A stretch of DNA of 64,000 nucleotides from Adineta steineri (GCA_905250115.1 CAJNOI010000341.1:1-64000), one strand, 5' to 3'. Numbered from the stretch's first letter, positions 26,037 through 36,935 are shown. Notes: a model not told the origin generated them from the letters alone. Program-made: numbers and translations.

Positions 26037-26759
26037 ATGGCACGTTACGAACGATTTGATGATGATACACCAGCACCAAAATTTACAATTATTACAACAT
26101 CAAATGATGAAAAAATTGATTTAATTGTTACAACATCAAAACCAACATTATCACCTGAAGATGAAATAACAGTTCGTCATGCACTTATAACATTAAATAT
26201 TATATCAATTTTTGTTAGTACTGTATGTGGTTTAATAACATTTTTCTTAGCTGTTGAAGAACAATCAGCATCAGCACTTGGTTTTGCTGTTGATACTATA
26301 CTTGATGTATTAGCATTTAGTATTATTATATGGCGTTTTACAAGTGCACATGAACAAGCTAAACGAGAAATTTATGTCTTAAGAATGTTAGCAATACTTT
26401 TTTTTATGTCCGGTTTCGGTGTATTTATTGATTCAATACTTGATCTACGTAATCAAATTCATCCTATACCAAATCATTATTTAGCTGTTGCAGTTGCAAT
26501 ACAAACACTTGTTTTTTTATGTTTAGCATTTGGTAAATATACAGTTGCAAGAAAACTTAATGTTATATCAGCTTATTCCGATGCATTTAATACATTTATA
26601 TCTGGTTTAATGGCACTTTCAGTAGCTATAAGTACAACAATTTATAATTCAAATTCAAAAGTTTGGTACCTAGATCCAATTATAGGCATGTTTATATCAG
26701 CAACAATTATGATTTATGGAATATGGATGATGTTTCAATCATTTAAAAAAACTTTTTAA
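26037..26759 (+). CDS. TMEM163: TMEM163-like six-pass membrane protein (cation-efflux fold)
   Basis: A single open frame of 240 residues. After a polar cytosolic N-terminus (about 1-50) there are six predicted membrane helices. The motif SALGFAVDTILDVLAFSIII (about 79-98), with Asp spaced four apart in helix 2, and the second Asp-containing helix near AYSDAFNTFISGLM (about 180) match TMEM163 and the wider cation diffusion facilitator fold; TMEM163 is known as a zinc-binding efflux protein of vesicles and the plasma membrane. The region before TM1 is short and Thr-rich. It converges with the CD225 gene 86 bp downstream. A general CDF-like relative is the main alternative. Confidence 0.75.
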   Translation: MARYERFDDDTPAPKFTIITTSNDEKIDLIVTTSKPTLSPEDEITVRHALITLNIISIFVSTVCGLITFFLAVEEQSASALGFAVDTILDVLAFSIIIWRFTSAHEQAKREIYVLRMLAILFFMSGFGVFIDSILDLRNQIHPIPNHYLAVAVAIQTLVFLCLAFGKYTVARKLNVISAYSDAFNTFISGLMALSVAISTTIYNSNSKVWYLDPIIGMFISATIMIYGIWMMFQSFKKTF

Positions 26760-26845
26760 CTATCAGATTTTATTATTATCATTAAGTCAAATAATTATAT
26801 GAAAATAAAATAAAATACAGAAAAAAAAATATATATATGTCTATT

Positions 26846-27289
26846 TTAACGTCCTGGTTGCCATGGAATATAAGCAGCTGTTGTTGTTTCATTAGAGCCT
26901 GAATTCTTACTGCGTTGATTGTGATCATAATTTAACATAACAATTGTAATAATAACACCAATCATTATTAATGTCGTCATTAAATTAAGTACAAGTGTAC
27001 GTTTTGACCATTTAGTTGCTGCTTCATAAACATTTTGAGCTTTTAACTGTTTCACTTTATGTGAAAAATAACAGCAAAGTATACCAAATGGTATAAATAA
27101 TAAATTAATTACCGACCATACAATATATGTTGGAATATTTTTAGTAGATCGTAATGGTGCAAGCATCGGCCCATTCGATTGAAAACTTGCTCCAGTAGTT
27201 GTATTTCGATTACCAAGAGTTAATGTTGGACGAGCATTTGAATTTCGTTCTGTTGTTCCTCCAGGACGATTATCTACTGCGGAAGCCAT
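26846..27289 (-). CDS. CD225/dispanin family membrane protein
   Basis: Intronless, 147 residues. The N-terminal 50 residues are polar and probably disordered. Residues about 52-116 form the CD225 pattern: a first hydrophobic segment (YIVWSVINLLFIPFGILCCY) with a Cys pair near its end, the intracellular loop FSHKVKQLKAQN with YEAATKWSKR, and a second helix (LVLNLMTTLIMIGVIITIVM). The family includes IFITM, PRRT2 and TUSC5 proteins, which act at membranes in fusion or trafficking. The short C-tail is Asn/Thr-rich. Which dispanin subfamily it belongs to cannot be told from sequence alone. Confidence 0.8.
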   Translation of the reverse strand: MASAVDNRPGGTTERNSNARPTLTLGNRNTTTGASFQSNGPMLAPLRSTKNIPTYIVWSVINLLFIPFGILCCYFSHKVKQLKAQNVYEAATKWSKRTLVLNLMTTLIMIGVIITIVMLNYDHNQRSKNSGSNETTTAAYIPWQPGR

Positions 27290-27778
27290 ATTGATTTCTA
27301 ATAGTCACGTTTCTATATAAAACGCAACCCTAACAATGTAATATACGAAACAAAGAGTCAATCGTCTTTATTCATGTCTAACTATTCGCTTGAATGATTC
27401 TTTTTTTTTCGGTATGCACGCGCTGAGAGAGAGAGATTATGATTAAAAGACAAAGAAAGGCGTCTAGTACATGTTATTTATCAAAGACTAAATACATCCC
27501 ATATACATAAATTATCGATTAATGACACATCTGAATGCAATTATGTTTTTATTTGAATTTTCGTGCTGTAAAGACAAAACAAAAAAGTCAATGGTGAGAT
27601 ATATAATGATTACATAACATAAACAAGTTATTGTCATTCTTAACACACATACAATTCTCGTTAATTCTAACATTATTCTCTCGCAATCATACAAATAAAC
27701 TTGTTTTGAGATTAGAAAAAGAAAAACACATATATGAATATACATGGACGAAATTTGAAAGAAAAAACAAAAGTACTA

Positions 27779-29247
27779 TTATTTTTTTCCCGTTGGTGGA
27801 CGTTGATTCCGTTGGACGGCAGGTGGAAGAAATTCATTTGATAACATGGGCATTGTTGTATCTTTATAATAATCTGTTTCTTGAAGATATTGTTCAATAT
27901 ATGTCATCATTTGTTCATATGTTATATCTCCATTGCTATTTGGAATAGTTAGATCAACTGAAAAAAGAATGTTATCATAAGAAAATGTTTTTCTTTGTAT
28001 AGAAAAAATAAATTTACCAGCTTTAAGATTTAATGAACTAGTTGATGCTGATCGTGATGAGTTTGTTAAAGATTGTATACCAATACCTTGTCTTCCAATT
28101 CCACTATCAAATTCAATACAATCACTTAAATGATTTGATAATTTTGATAATTCACTCTTTAAATTTTGTGATGAACCTTTTGAGAATAAAAATAACCTAT
28201 AACGATCAATTAAACGACGATATTTATTATTATTGGTATTCGATGGAATCTAATTAAATAAGAGAATAATATAATATAATATCGTATTTTAATTAACTTA
28301 CACATGATATATAAACTATTTTATGAACTATATCAAGTAATTGACTAACAGGATCTGTTGGTCGAAGTCGTTTTTGAGATATACTTATTGATGCAGTTGC
28401 TGATGGTGGACGTGAACGATTAAATGGACTTTGTCTTAAAAATTAACATATGAAAAGAAACTTCTATAAAATAGTTTTTATATATATACTTTCGTTCCGT
28501 ATTTGATGAACTTAATGAAGGATGTGTTGGTTGTGCTATATTATTACTATCATAACCACTTTCAAATGATATATTTGATGATTCAGGTGATCGTGCTTGA
28601 TAAAGGGATGCTAAATAAGATGAAAATTTTCCTTTGAAATTCTTAAGATTTTTATTTTATACTTTCAATTGTATTTAATGATTGTTCAGAAGAAACTCGA
28701 GCTATTGGACGTCGTATTGTATTTGGTCTTGTTGAACCACTTGGAGGTTGTGGTGTATTACTATTTATTAATTCTTTTGATGTATCAGGTGTTTCAAAAT
28801 CAGAAACTATAGAAAATGAAATTATATCCTCTTTATTCTATTTATTTATTTACCAGCAGTAAATGTATCCGGTTTAAGTGTATCAAGTTGTCCTTCAGTT
28901 CCATCAAAACTCACATCAGGTATTCCACCACTATTACTAACTAATGATTCTTTTGTACTTGAACAACTAAGACATCGTTGATGATAATTTGATTGTTGCT
29001 GTAATTGTGATTGTTGTTTTATTAGATCAAGTTCACGTTGATGATCTTGTTGTCTTAAACGTTTTTCTAATGTTTGAATTATTGTACATGAACGATCTGT
29101 ATATAACATCATTTGTTCTGTACATAATTGTGCTACACAACATATATCTGGACGACGTAAAGGATCAATAGATAAACATTCAATAATTATTTGTCGTATA
29201 CGATCAGAATAATGTTTTAATGGTGTTTGATCATAATCACTTGCACA
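27779..29247 (-). CDS. NEK10: NEK10 kinase, C-terminal part (5' end lost in gap)
   Basis: Six exons on the minus strand (about 28853-29247, 28663-28806, 28490-28608, 28303-28437, 28019-28250 and 27779-27957). The first begins inside the gap and encodes the end of a kinase C-lobe (YSDRIRQIIIECLSIDPLRR, then PDICCVAQ), followed by a coiled coil (EKRLRQQDHQREL). Downstream segments match the distinctive NEK10 tail: QKRLRPTDPVSQLLDIVHKI, a stretch containing NLKSELSKL, and DITYEQMMTYIEQYLQETDY. NEK10 is a ciliary/DNA-damage-linked NIMA-family kinase with ARM repeats before the kinase domain. Both the ARM repeats and the kinase core are missing here, either inside the 100-N gap or through a misjoin, because a different gene lies just beyond it. 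Confidence 0.85.
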
Positions 29248-29347
29248 NNNNNNNNNNNNNNNNNNNNNNNNNNNNNNNNNNNNNNNNNNNNNNNNNNNNN
29301 NNNNNNNNNNNNNNNNNNNNNNNNNNNNNNNNNNNNNNNNNNNNNNN
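29248..29347. other. Assembly gap (100 N)
   Basis: Exactly 100 N, the conventional placeholder for a gap of unknown size. It cuts the NEK10 gene; the true sequence between the flanks may be much longer. Confidence 0.99.
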
Positions 29348-29448
29348 AAAAACACTCAAAGCCAAATTTCACAATAACAAAAGCGGACTTTCAATCTTTT
29401 ACATTCAAGGTTCAGACTAATAAATTAAATTGAATATAATTGAGGGTA

Positions 29449-32400
29449 TCATTGTCTCATCATTCTCATAAATCGTTGTCGCCAAGTGATAAGCGATTGT
29501 TTAAATTGTTTCTTGTAAAAACTCGATGGTAGAACAAATATAACAAAGATAAAAGATGATGGAATGAATGAAATAAAATAACTACAAAGATATAACCAAG
29601 GATTTCGTGATGCTTTAACACATGTTGATAATAATGAAATAAGAAAGCGAGGAAATAGTAAAACAGCTAATAAAATAGAACTAATAATAAGTTGTTTGTG
29701 CTCGTTGATTTGATTAACTAGTTGTTGTCTATAATTAAATTTTGTTCGAGTGGTCGTTCGTTGTCGCGCAATGTTTATGATGATATAAAGAGCTGAAGAT
29801 AGATTTATTGCACAAGGAACTACAAAATGAAAATATTGAATAATTGTAGTGTATCGTTCAACTGATTGAGAATACTGAAGTACACACCAAACACGTCGTT
29901 CTTCATGATCATCAAATACATCGCGAGAGATGAGTTCATAACACATTGAACCCAAAATTATAAATGGTAAAAGGCAACATACCCATCGTGCAATACATCT
30001 ACTTCTTTTCTTATTAAAATTAATTCCTTGCAGGACTGATATTGCCCTTTCTATGGCCACGCAAGTATTAAGCCAATTACTCATATTTAAGAAAAGACGA
30101 AGCAAAGGTTCAAGTACTAAACATCCAATTCGAAGAATATTACGATTGATCAATGGATTCATATACGTATATGTTACAAACCAGAATTTTATAATTAACA
30201 TAGTAACAATCAGAATAGAAATAATTGATGATAAGCGAAGATAAATTCCAGATCCTACTTTACGAGAATCACGATTATGGAAAACTAAATAACTAAGAAA
30301 ACCATTGATTAAACCAATGAGAAAAATAATCATGATAAATGTTGCACTTAATTTAACTACCAACGATTGATCATTTAATGTACTATTAGGTCGAATTTCA
30401 TATCTCAATAAATCATCTAATGTTAATCCAATACCTTTAGCATAAAACTGACATCGATCACCAAAGAAACAATCCTTACATACACATAGAATACTATAAA
30501 AACATATAGGTTGATCTTGTAAACATGTTCCACCATTTTCACAATAAACATTATCGTCACAGATAAAACTCAATTGTTGGTCTAATAGAAAACAATTACT
30601 ATGATGCTCTTCCGTGCATAGACACATGTAAAATTCATCGACAAAACATTGTAGATTAAAATCACGTTGACATGGAATATGATAACTTTTCAATCGTTGA
30701 ATTCGTGGTAATGATACTAATTTAGTATTCAAAACTTCATCAACGGAAGCACATCGCTGTGCAGGATTAATCGATGTTGTTATGTTAGGTTGTTCGAGTT
30801 TTTGAAGTACAGCCAAATAATAACGAGCACCAATTTTGACAAGAATCATTTCGACCGTACGTTGAGAGTATAAAATAATTTGATTCTGAAACATAGCCAT
30901 TTTTTTGAGTGTAATAAATGTTGGTATTGATTGTTCAAAACTAATCTCTTCGTAGATATAAACAAGTAAGTGTGATGGAATTTCAATATTCTTAAGGGAA
31001 ATCTCTATTTTATGATTGACGTATTGGCATCTTGATCCATGAAATTGTTCTGAACAGAAGCATACATAACTTTCATCAATCATTCTCTCATCGAGAACGA
31101 CACATCGACCATTGTTTTTGCAAAATCCTACTGGACACATTAGTTCAAGACGACAAAATGAACCAAACCTATTTTGAGGACAAACACATATTGATCGATT
31201 TTGAATCGAACCAATACAGACTGAATTTGGTGCGCACATGCTACAATCAATTGGAATATGACACTGTGCACCAGAACAACCTGAATAACATTGACAGAAA
31301 AATCGTTCTTCATTATGATATTTCATGCAGGTGCCTTTATAACATTGCAGATTACAATGATTAAAATTGAATGATCGAGAAATTGGAATAGTCAAAAAAG
31401 CACTCAATCGATTAACTGGTAAAAAAATAAATGGAATCGTTAAATGCCAACTTAATAGATGCGTCATTGAACTCTTGTCAAAGGTGTCAATACGAATGCT
31501 ATATTTTTTTGAATTATTCTTGTCTCGTGTTGTGTATAATAGATAAACATCTACAGTTTGACCACAAAATGTTTTTGATTCATAAGTAAATTGATGGTAC
31601 GAATGAATTTCTTGTGTAGCATTGTCATCTTCCATTAAGGTAACAATAATAGCATAGACAATCGGTTGATGGACTGTTGCCAATACGATAGTTAAACTAA
31701 CACGTTGATTTTGATATTGACATTGATCACCATAATAATTTGGCGGACAAAAACATAGACTTCTATAATTGCCAACTCCAAGTCGATGATACATATGTAA
31801 ACCATAATTGCAAACATTGGACTGTATCGTATTATTAATCGGCAAGTCTATCTTTTCGTCAGTGATCTGGTTTTTAATAGGATATATTGGAGTAGTCTGT
31901 AAGATTGGATAAACTAATGCAGTATCTAATAAAAAATCCTTATAAGCTGTATTAATAATTCGACATGAAATGCCTCGCATATTAATAAAATTATCAAAAT
32001 TATAGCCATTACATAACTGAAGACGGTCAAGACAAAATTCATAATTATCATACGGTAGACATTTTTGATTTTCATTGCAAGGATTTTGATCATCTTCTTC
32101 ACATTTCGTGTGATTCGAGCAATGAAATTTGTTCGTTTGAAAATATTGAAATTCATTGGATAATGCTCCAAAACAATCGACGGTTTCATTAATGACTTGA
32201 CCGGCTGGTAAACACATCTGTGTATAATTCTGTGGCGAAGTACAGAAAAAGAAATGAGTTAATGTAATTGATTCCGTACAATTTTCTTCATCTTCTCCAT
32301 CAAGACAATTTCGAAAGCCATCACATCGTGTATAGATATTATTGCATTGCCAATCTTCACAATGAGTCTCATCTGAATGATTTTGTCCATTAATCAACAT

Positions 32401-34035
32401 CAAGGGCATATCTGCAATACGATCGCATATTCGATAAAATAAAATTTTCTCATAATTTATTTCTATTGGACGAGAGCAGATATCTGGTGAAATTAAAGGT
32501 GAATGACATTGTTTCTCATTCGGACATTGAAATCGAAGCGTTTGATTTAATAAACAACTCAATTCGAATGCTTCTTCATCATCTTTTAAAAAACAATCGG
32601 GTATACCATCAACGATTCGGTATTTTGAAATATATTTTGACGAATTCTTACAATGATATAATGATGAATAATGAGAACTGATGTTTTGATAACGTTGAGT
32701 GACACAACCAATAAAGTATGGTCTGACTGAATCGATGACAGATTTCCATGTAGTTAATTCGACATTCAAGTCAAAGCCTGTTTCATTTCCGTATCGACAG
32801 TTTAGATTTTTATAAGGAAATGTAGGTGTAAGAAAATCACATAATTGCTCATCATAACAAATATAATCAGGTTTGAGAGCTAATGTTAGATTGATATTGT
32901 CAATTTCTTTTGGTTCATATAAAAATCTAACATGACCAAAGAGTACAGGAATAACCGGAAATTCAAGAGGAAACGTACAGTTTTTAAACTCTTCAATGAT
33001 TTCAGAAGATTGCATGAGCAGTTGATCACATGTTACGTTTTCGATTTTATTCGTAATTTTGCTAAGACAAACCATAATTATCCAACATGAGTAGGATAAA
33101 TTTCCTTGAATACTAATTGATTGAATCAATGCTAAATGTCGATTATTTTGACATTGACCAAAATCTTCTACACATTGTCCATCACCGCACGTAAATTGAC
33201 CTTCGTCAGGCCGACATACATATTCTTGGCATTCGAATAAATGTGGCCGATAATTAGCTTTCAGAAGACGATTGGTCTTAACAATTTCATCCGATCCATC
33301 AAAACATTGCGCTTCCACAAATATCATTTCCAAAAAGATTTTTGGAATACATAATCCATTACGACATCGATATTCATTCTCATTACATTCATTCATTTCT
33401 AAATTGAAACATCCAATTTCATCAATACCATTATTTAGACAATCGATTCGACTATTACATATCTCACGCCAATCGAGACAAATCGATGGACCACCACGAT
33501 TACATTCTAAAAGAATGTAACACGTTTGTCGAAACATATTATCTGTTGAAGTCATTTCGCATGGATTTCGGACTGATACATCTTCATTTATTCCTAATGA
33601 ATATTGACATCGAGATCCAAACCATGGACCTGTACAATTAAAAAACGTTTCATTCGATAAATTAGATTGAGCTGGTCGATCGAGATAGTATTGATATTTT
33701 TCAGCGACATCAATCGACGACGACCATAGAAGAACTTCATGTGAGGTAATATTCAGATGATATAATTCGTTGAAAGTAAAATATTCATCAGATATATTAA
33801 AAAAAGGATTTACTGTCGTCAAATTCTTGTCTTTATTTGGACGAATACAATGTTTAACTATTCCAGGAAAGGATGATTTAGATGAAAAATAATGCAAACA
33901 GTCAAATCCAAATGGGTCTGTATCATACAAAGGCGATTGTAAACCATTAGATGTCCATAGAGAAAAAAACATAATATAAAGAAATCTCAACATTTTATTC
34001 AAATGTAACTTTGCACACAAATGACAATATAACAT
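29449..34035 (-). CDS. LDLa/EGF receptor with C-terminal 7TM (GPCR-like), 1528 residues
   Basis: One intronless frame of 1528 codons. Met-15 (33993) is a more natural start, giving the signal peptide MLRFLYIMFFSLW. The ectodomain (to about 1200) has LDL-receptor class A modules (EICNSRIDCLNNGIDEIGC about 190-210; NEYRCRNGLCIPKIF with CFDGSDE about 220-250; more near 570-590), then EGF-like modules (CFCPPNYYGDQC about 765; CVCPQNRFGSFC about 950; CENGGTC about 1160). Seven hydrophobic helices follow (about 1215-1500), with NTCVAIERAISV at the end of TM3 in the DRY position, so rhodopsin-like. Many N-glycosylation sites. LDLa-GPCR fusions resemble relaxin-type receptors, but the LRRs are absent. 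Ligand unknown. An extra 5' copy lies near 36.9 kb. Confidence 0.85.
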   Translation of the reverse strand: MLYCHLCAKLHLNKMLRFLYIMFFSLWTSNGLQSPLYDTDPFGFDCLHYFSSKSSFPGIVKHCIRPNKDKNLTTVNPFFNISDEYFTFNELYHLNITSHEVLLWSSSIDVAEKYQYYLDRPAQSNLSNETFFNCTGPWFGSRCQYSLGINEDVSVRNPCEMTSTDNMFRQTCYILLECNRGGPSICLDWREICNSRIDCLNNGIDEIGCFNLEMNECNENEYRCRNGLCIPKIFLEMIFVEAQCFDGSDEIVKTNRLLKANYRPHLFECQEYVCRPDEGQFTCGDGQCVEDFGQCQNNRHLALIQSISIQGNLSYSCWIIMVCLSKITNKIENVTCDQLLMQSSEIIEEFKNCTFPLEFPVIPVLFGHVRFLYEPKEIDNINLTLALKPDYICYDEQLCDFLTPTFPYKNLNCRYGNETGFDLNVELTTWKSVIDSVRPYFIGCVTQRYQNISSHYSSLYHCKNSSKYISKYRIVDGIPDCFLKDDEEAFELSCLLNQTLRFQCPNEKQCHSPLISPDICSRPIEINYEKILFYRICDRIADMPLMLINGQNHSDETHCEDWQCNNIYTRCDGFRNCLDGEDEENCTESITLTHFFFCTSPQNYTQMCLPAGQVINETVDCFGALSNEFQYFQTNKFHCSNHTKCEEDDQNPCNENQKCLPYDNYEFCLDRLQLCNGYNFDNFINMRGISCRIINTAYKDFLLDTALVYPILQTTPIYPIKNQITDEKIDLPINNTIQSNVCNYGLHMYHRLGVGNYRSLCFCPPNYYGDQCQYQNQRVSLTIVLATVHQPIVYAIIVTLMEDDNATQEIHSYHQFTYESKTFCGQTVDVYLLYTTRDKNNSKKYSIRIDTFDKSSMTHLLSWHLTIPFIFLPVNRLSAFLTIPISRSFNFNHCNLQCYKGTCMKYHNEERFFCQCYSGCSGAQCHIPIDCSMCAPNSVCIGSIQNRSICVCPQNRFGSFCRLELMCPVGFCKNNGRCVVLDERMIDESYVCFCSEQFHGSRCQYVNHKIEISLKNIEIPSHLLVYIYEEISFEQSIPTFITLKKMAMFQNQIILYSQRTVEMILVKIGARYYLAVLQKLEQPNITTSINPAQRCASVDEVLNTKLVSLPRIQRLKSYHIPCQRDFNLQCFVDEFYMCLCTEEHHSNCFLLDQQLSFICDDNVYCENGGTCLQDQPICFYSILCVCKDCFFGDRCQFYAKGIGLTLDDLLRYEIRPNSTLNDQSLVVKLSATFIMIIFLIGLINGFLSYLVFHNRDSRKVGSGIYLRLSSIISILIVTMLIIKFWFVTYTYMNPLINRNILRIGCLVLEPLLRLFLNMSNWLNTCVAIERAISVLQGINFNKKRSRCIARWVCCLLPFIILGSMCYELISRDVFDDHEERRVWCVLQYSQSVERYTTIIQYFHFVVPCAINLSSALYIIINIARQRTTTRTKFNYRQQLVNQINEHKQLIISSILLAVLLFPRFLISLLSTCVKASRNPWLYLCSYFISFIPSSFIFVIFVLPSSFYKKQFKQSLITWRQRFMRMMRQ

Positions 34036-34905
34036 AATGTATAGATAGATTTAACACAACTTTTATAGTAAATATTTATCATTATTTGGTTATATTAATA
34101 GTGTTCACTATTATACGTGTCATTCTTTGAGACGTGATATATCAAAACACAACAATGCGATCTGATACTCCTTTTTATTTATGTATCTAGATGTGACACA
34201 TTCATATGATAGAAAAATGTAGACATTGTTAGGTATCTTCTTTTATTTGGTAGAAAGTGATTATCATGCATGAAGCATCTTGATTGGCAAAAAAGTTCAA
34301 AAGAAAATACCAAGAATGCCATGATTATAGATGCCAACATTAACATTGTGGAACCTTGCCCGAACAGTGGTGATCGGTTACATAGCCATGATTTCGATTG
34401 GGTAATTCGATTTTATACCATTTTTGCTTTCTACCCGAAAGTATCTCGATTTCAAAGCAATTACTTGGATAGCGCTTGCTGGTGATAGCCCAGCCAACGT
34501 CAGGGCAGCTCATTTTTGCACACGTAAAAATAGGAACTCTTTGAAGACATAGAACATAGCTAGCCTAGTTTTATGAACAAAAAATATTGTAAATATTCAA
34601 TTATTCGATTAAAACAAAACTTTACCTCGGATACTGCCAGAGCGATGCCTAAGATGATGAAAAGACGAATAGTAGCCAAATGCATTTTTGTTTTGAATCG
34701 AATAATTTCAGCAATCAAGACAACCCTTTATATACATGGGTGAATACAAAAATCATATAATTTATTGCACAGCTTGTGATAAGTGCAAATGATGAGTAAC
34801 TGATTATGGTATCGAAGTCATTTTATTAGGAAAGAATGAAGTATTTGATTTGCATATTGCATTTATTGTTTTTTGATTGAGATAAAATTCCACTTTCTGA
34901 ATCTT
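33909..34905. repeat. Segmental duplication, copy A
   Basis: Contains the GPCR 5' end, its upstream region and secreted gene A, and matches 36841-37865 base by base with scattered changes (for example the shared stretches ATTATTTGGTTATATTAATA and CAATCAAGACAACCCTTTAT). It ends at a CT-rich microsatellite. Boundaries are approximate. Confidence 0.8.
34340..34685 (-). CDS. Small secreted cysteine-rich SH3b-like protein (copy A)
   Basis: Two exons (34626-34685 and 34340-34564) with a 61-bp intron give 94 residues. Exon 1 encodes a signal peptide (MHLATIRLFIILGIALAVSE). The mature part has five to six Cys and an SH3b-like strand pattern (KWYKIELPN, then HGYVTDHHCSG). SH3b domains bind peptides or glycans; the role here is unknown. 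It lies about 300 bp upstream of the LDLa-GPCR start on the same strand. It is paralogous to the gene at 37263-37613, with the same intron position and about two-thirds identical residues by eye. Frame and splice sites are intact. Confidence 0.7.
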
Positions 34906-34986
34906 TTTTTTTCTTTCTTTCTTTTTCTTTCTTTCACTTTTTTCTTTTCTTTTTTTCTTTTCTTTCTTTTCTTTTTTTTCTTTTCT
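34905..34986. repeat. Pyrimidine-rich (CTTT) microsatellite
   Basis: About 80 bases of T and C only, with CTTT periodicity, lying exactly at the right edge of duplication copy A; seen directly. Confidence 0.85.
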
Positions 34987-35909
34987 ATTTAGAATACAAT
35001 ATTTGACTATCTCAGAAAATTCTGGCTCAAATGAAAAAGAATATAAACAATTTAATCCAAATCAGGGTTGCGAAATTCAACTTTTACAGATCAGAATTTC
35101 TTTGTTAAAAAACAGGAGTTGGTCAGGAGAAAAATCAAGGCACTTTCTCTCGAGATCAGAAGGAAAATACGACAGTGTCATATACTTTATTTGCGAAAAG
35201 GCAAAGCTTTTCACCCTCAAATATGTATGAGTATGGTTTTTAATAAACGAGCAATGAAAAGGTCTGTCTCAGTAGATGAAATAAAGAAAAACAGAAAGAT
35301 AATAAAACATCGTTCATTTTATTGGTCTTTTCAGAGCTGTTCATTGAAAAATATAAACAAAACAGATACAAATGGGTTTTAAGAAACCGCCAACGAATTG
35401 AAACAGAACAGAGTAAACCATTTCCTACATTTTTTTGATATTGTTGTTTCACGATTGTATTTTTCTTTTGAGTGAATTGATTTCAACAGTTCTTTACCAT
35501 CTCAGAGATTTTTTTTATTTTAATTTTGAATTCGGCATTCATTAGGATCATTTTTCATTCTATTTCTATTAGCATATCACCAAGACTTTTGAGTGACTGA
35601 AACTTGACTATTATTAGTTATTTAAACTCATTATTTATCGGCCTATAGCACCACTGGGACCGAATCGGTTATAAAAAAAACTTAATCGACTTATAGAGGT
35701 GAGAACTGTACGAGTTGAAATTTTTTAAAAGCTTTCTTTGTCGATCTTAATTCTGGCCATAAAAAACTAAGACAGCACATACAGTTCAGATAGAATTAAT
35801 ATAAAAGGGGGCAAAACACAGGGTATTTAATTATTTGTTGTGAGGTTCACTTTAAAAAGATGGTTTTTATTGGATGTCTCATACATGCTCTCCGAAACTA
35901 CGCCCGCAC

Positions 35910-36113
35910 ACAAAAGTCTTTCTCCCCTTCGTTTCTTTGTTATCATACTTTGTATAAAGTTTATTGCCGAGTAGAGATAAGACTTTAGAGTTTTATTGTA
36001 TTATGATCTATATACCATACTGAAATAAAACTCTCAAGCTATATCTCCACTCGGCAATAAATTTTATACAAAGTATGATAGCACAGATATAAAGACAAAG
36101 AAAAGACTTTTGT
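35910..36113. repeat. 204-bp hairpin inverted repeat (MITE-like)
   Basis: The left arm begins ACAAAAGTCTTT and contains TATCATACTTTGTATAAAG; the right arm is its imperfect reverse complement (TACAAAGTATGATA, then AAAAGACTTTTGT). Core arms of about 40 bp (35941-35978 and 36041-36080) are nearly perfect, and the outer arms are imperfect. No open frame. This is a foldback shape expected of a small non-autonomous DNA transposon; no target duplication was established. Confidence 0.6.
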
Positions 36114-36624
36114 CCATGTTTTCTATAAAAATTGTTTTTCAAAAGAATTTGAAATTTTTCACTCGTTTTTTTGTCTGGTTCACCCGAATTTTTTCGGTAC
36201 AGCATGTGATTTTAATCGATCAGTTTACCGACGAGACTAGTTGACCATTTCACAACCGACTCTCAGTGCTAATTCATCTCATTTCGCAAAAAATGAGTAT
36301 TCTTACAAACAAAAGCTGAAGACGATTAAAACACCGGAAAGAAGTCGAAATCTTCGAAATACTTCATTTTACAAAAAATATAGAAGTATCGTGTAAATAC
36401 TCAGTATGGAATCGTGCTTTTTAAATCAGAACTTGTATTTTTTCAAAAATAAAATCCTATTATACGACCAGACTTTTTGCGATTCAGTCTTATATGCTGA
36501 AATGTCAAAATATTGAATATAATGCTGATTTCGCATCACCTGCATTGCTATTACATATATCTAACTGTGATAATTCTCTTTTTTTCTCATTTTTTAAGCA
36601 TTGAACGGCGTTAGTATTAAGGTA

Positions 36625-36646
36625 CCCCCCCCCCACCCCCTCCCCA
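36625..36646. repeat. C-rich tract
   Basis: A run of about eleven C followed by ACCCCCTCCCC, very unusual in this AT-rich DNA; seen directly. Its complement is G-rich and could form a quadruplex. Confidence 0.7.
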
Positions 36647-36840
36647 TATTATAAGTCTATGAAGGCGTCTAATATGTTCACCACCTGAAGCTTCTTGAGG
36701 GGGCTTCTATTATGGAAACAGGTTTAAGAAAATTATTAAAATCAAGAGAGATCAGGAGAAGACCTTAAAAGTCAGCTTGTAGATTCAGCAGAAAGACTAT
36801 CAGGAGAAAAGTTAAAAAATCAGGAGGTTTGACAGCCCTG

Positions 36841-36935
36841 GTCCAGATGGATCCGTATCATAGAAAAGCGACTGTAATCCATTAAATATCCATAGAAAAA
36901 ACATAATATAAAACAAAATCTCAACATTATTCAAT
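36841..36935 (-). pseudogene. 5' stub of a second LDLa-GPCR copy
   Basis: The minus strand matches the first roughly 30 codons of the receptor gene (FYIMFFLWIFNGLQ, then FYDTDPSGPG, against YIMFFSLWTSNGLQ, then LYDTDPFGFD). The copy of the start codon runs out of frame with this segment, and homology stops abruptly at about 36841, so only the 5' end survives. It is part of duplication copy B. Confidence 0.75.

Larger units (their letters stand above)
34990..36840. other. Spacer between duplication copies
   Basis: No supported gene. Two overlapping frames of 75-104 codons near 35003-35382 show no domain. The stretch carries the 204-bp inverted repeat at 35910-36113 and a C-tract near 36625. 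It probably represents inserted or decayed sequence between the two copies. Confidence 0.5.

Noticed and set aside
31032..31364. 110-codon plus-strand frame
   Set aside because: Antisense to the EGF part of the LDLa-GPCR gene.
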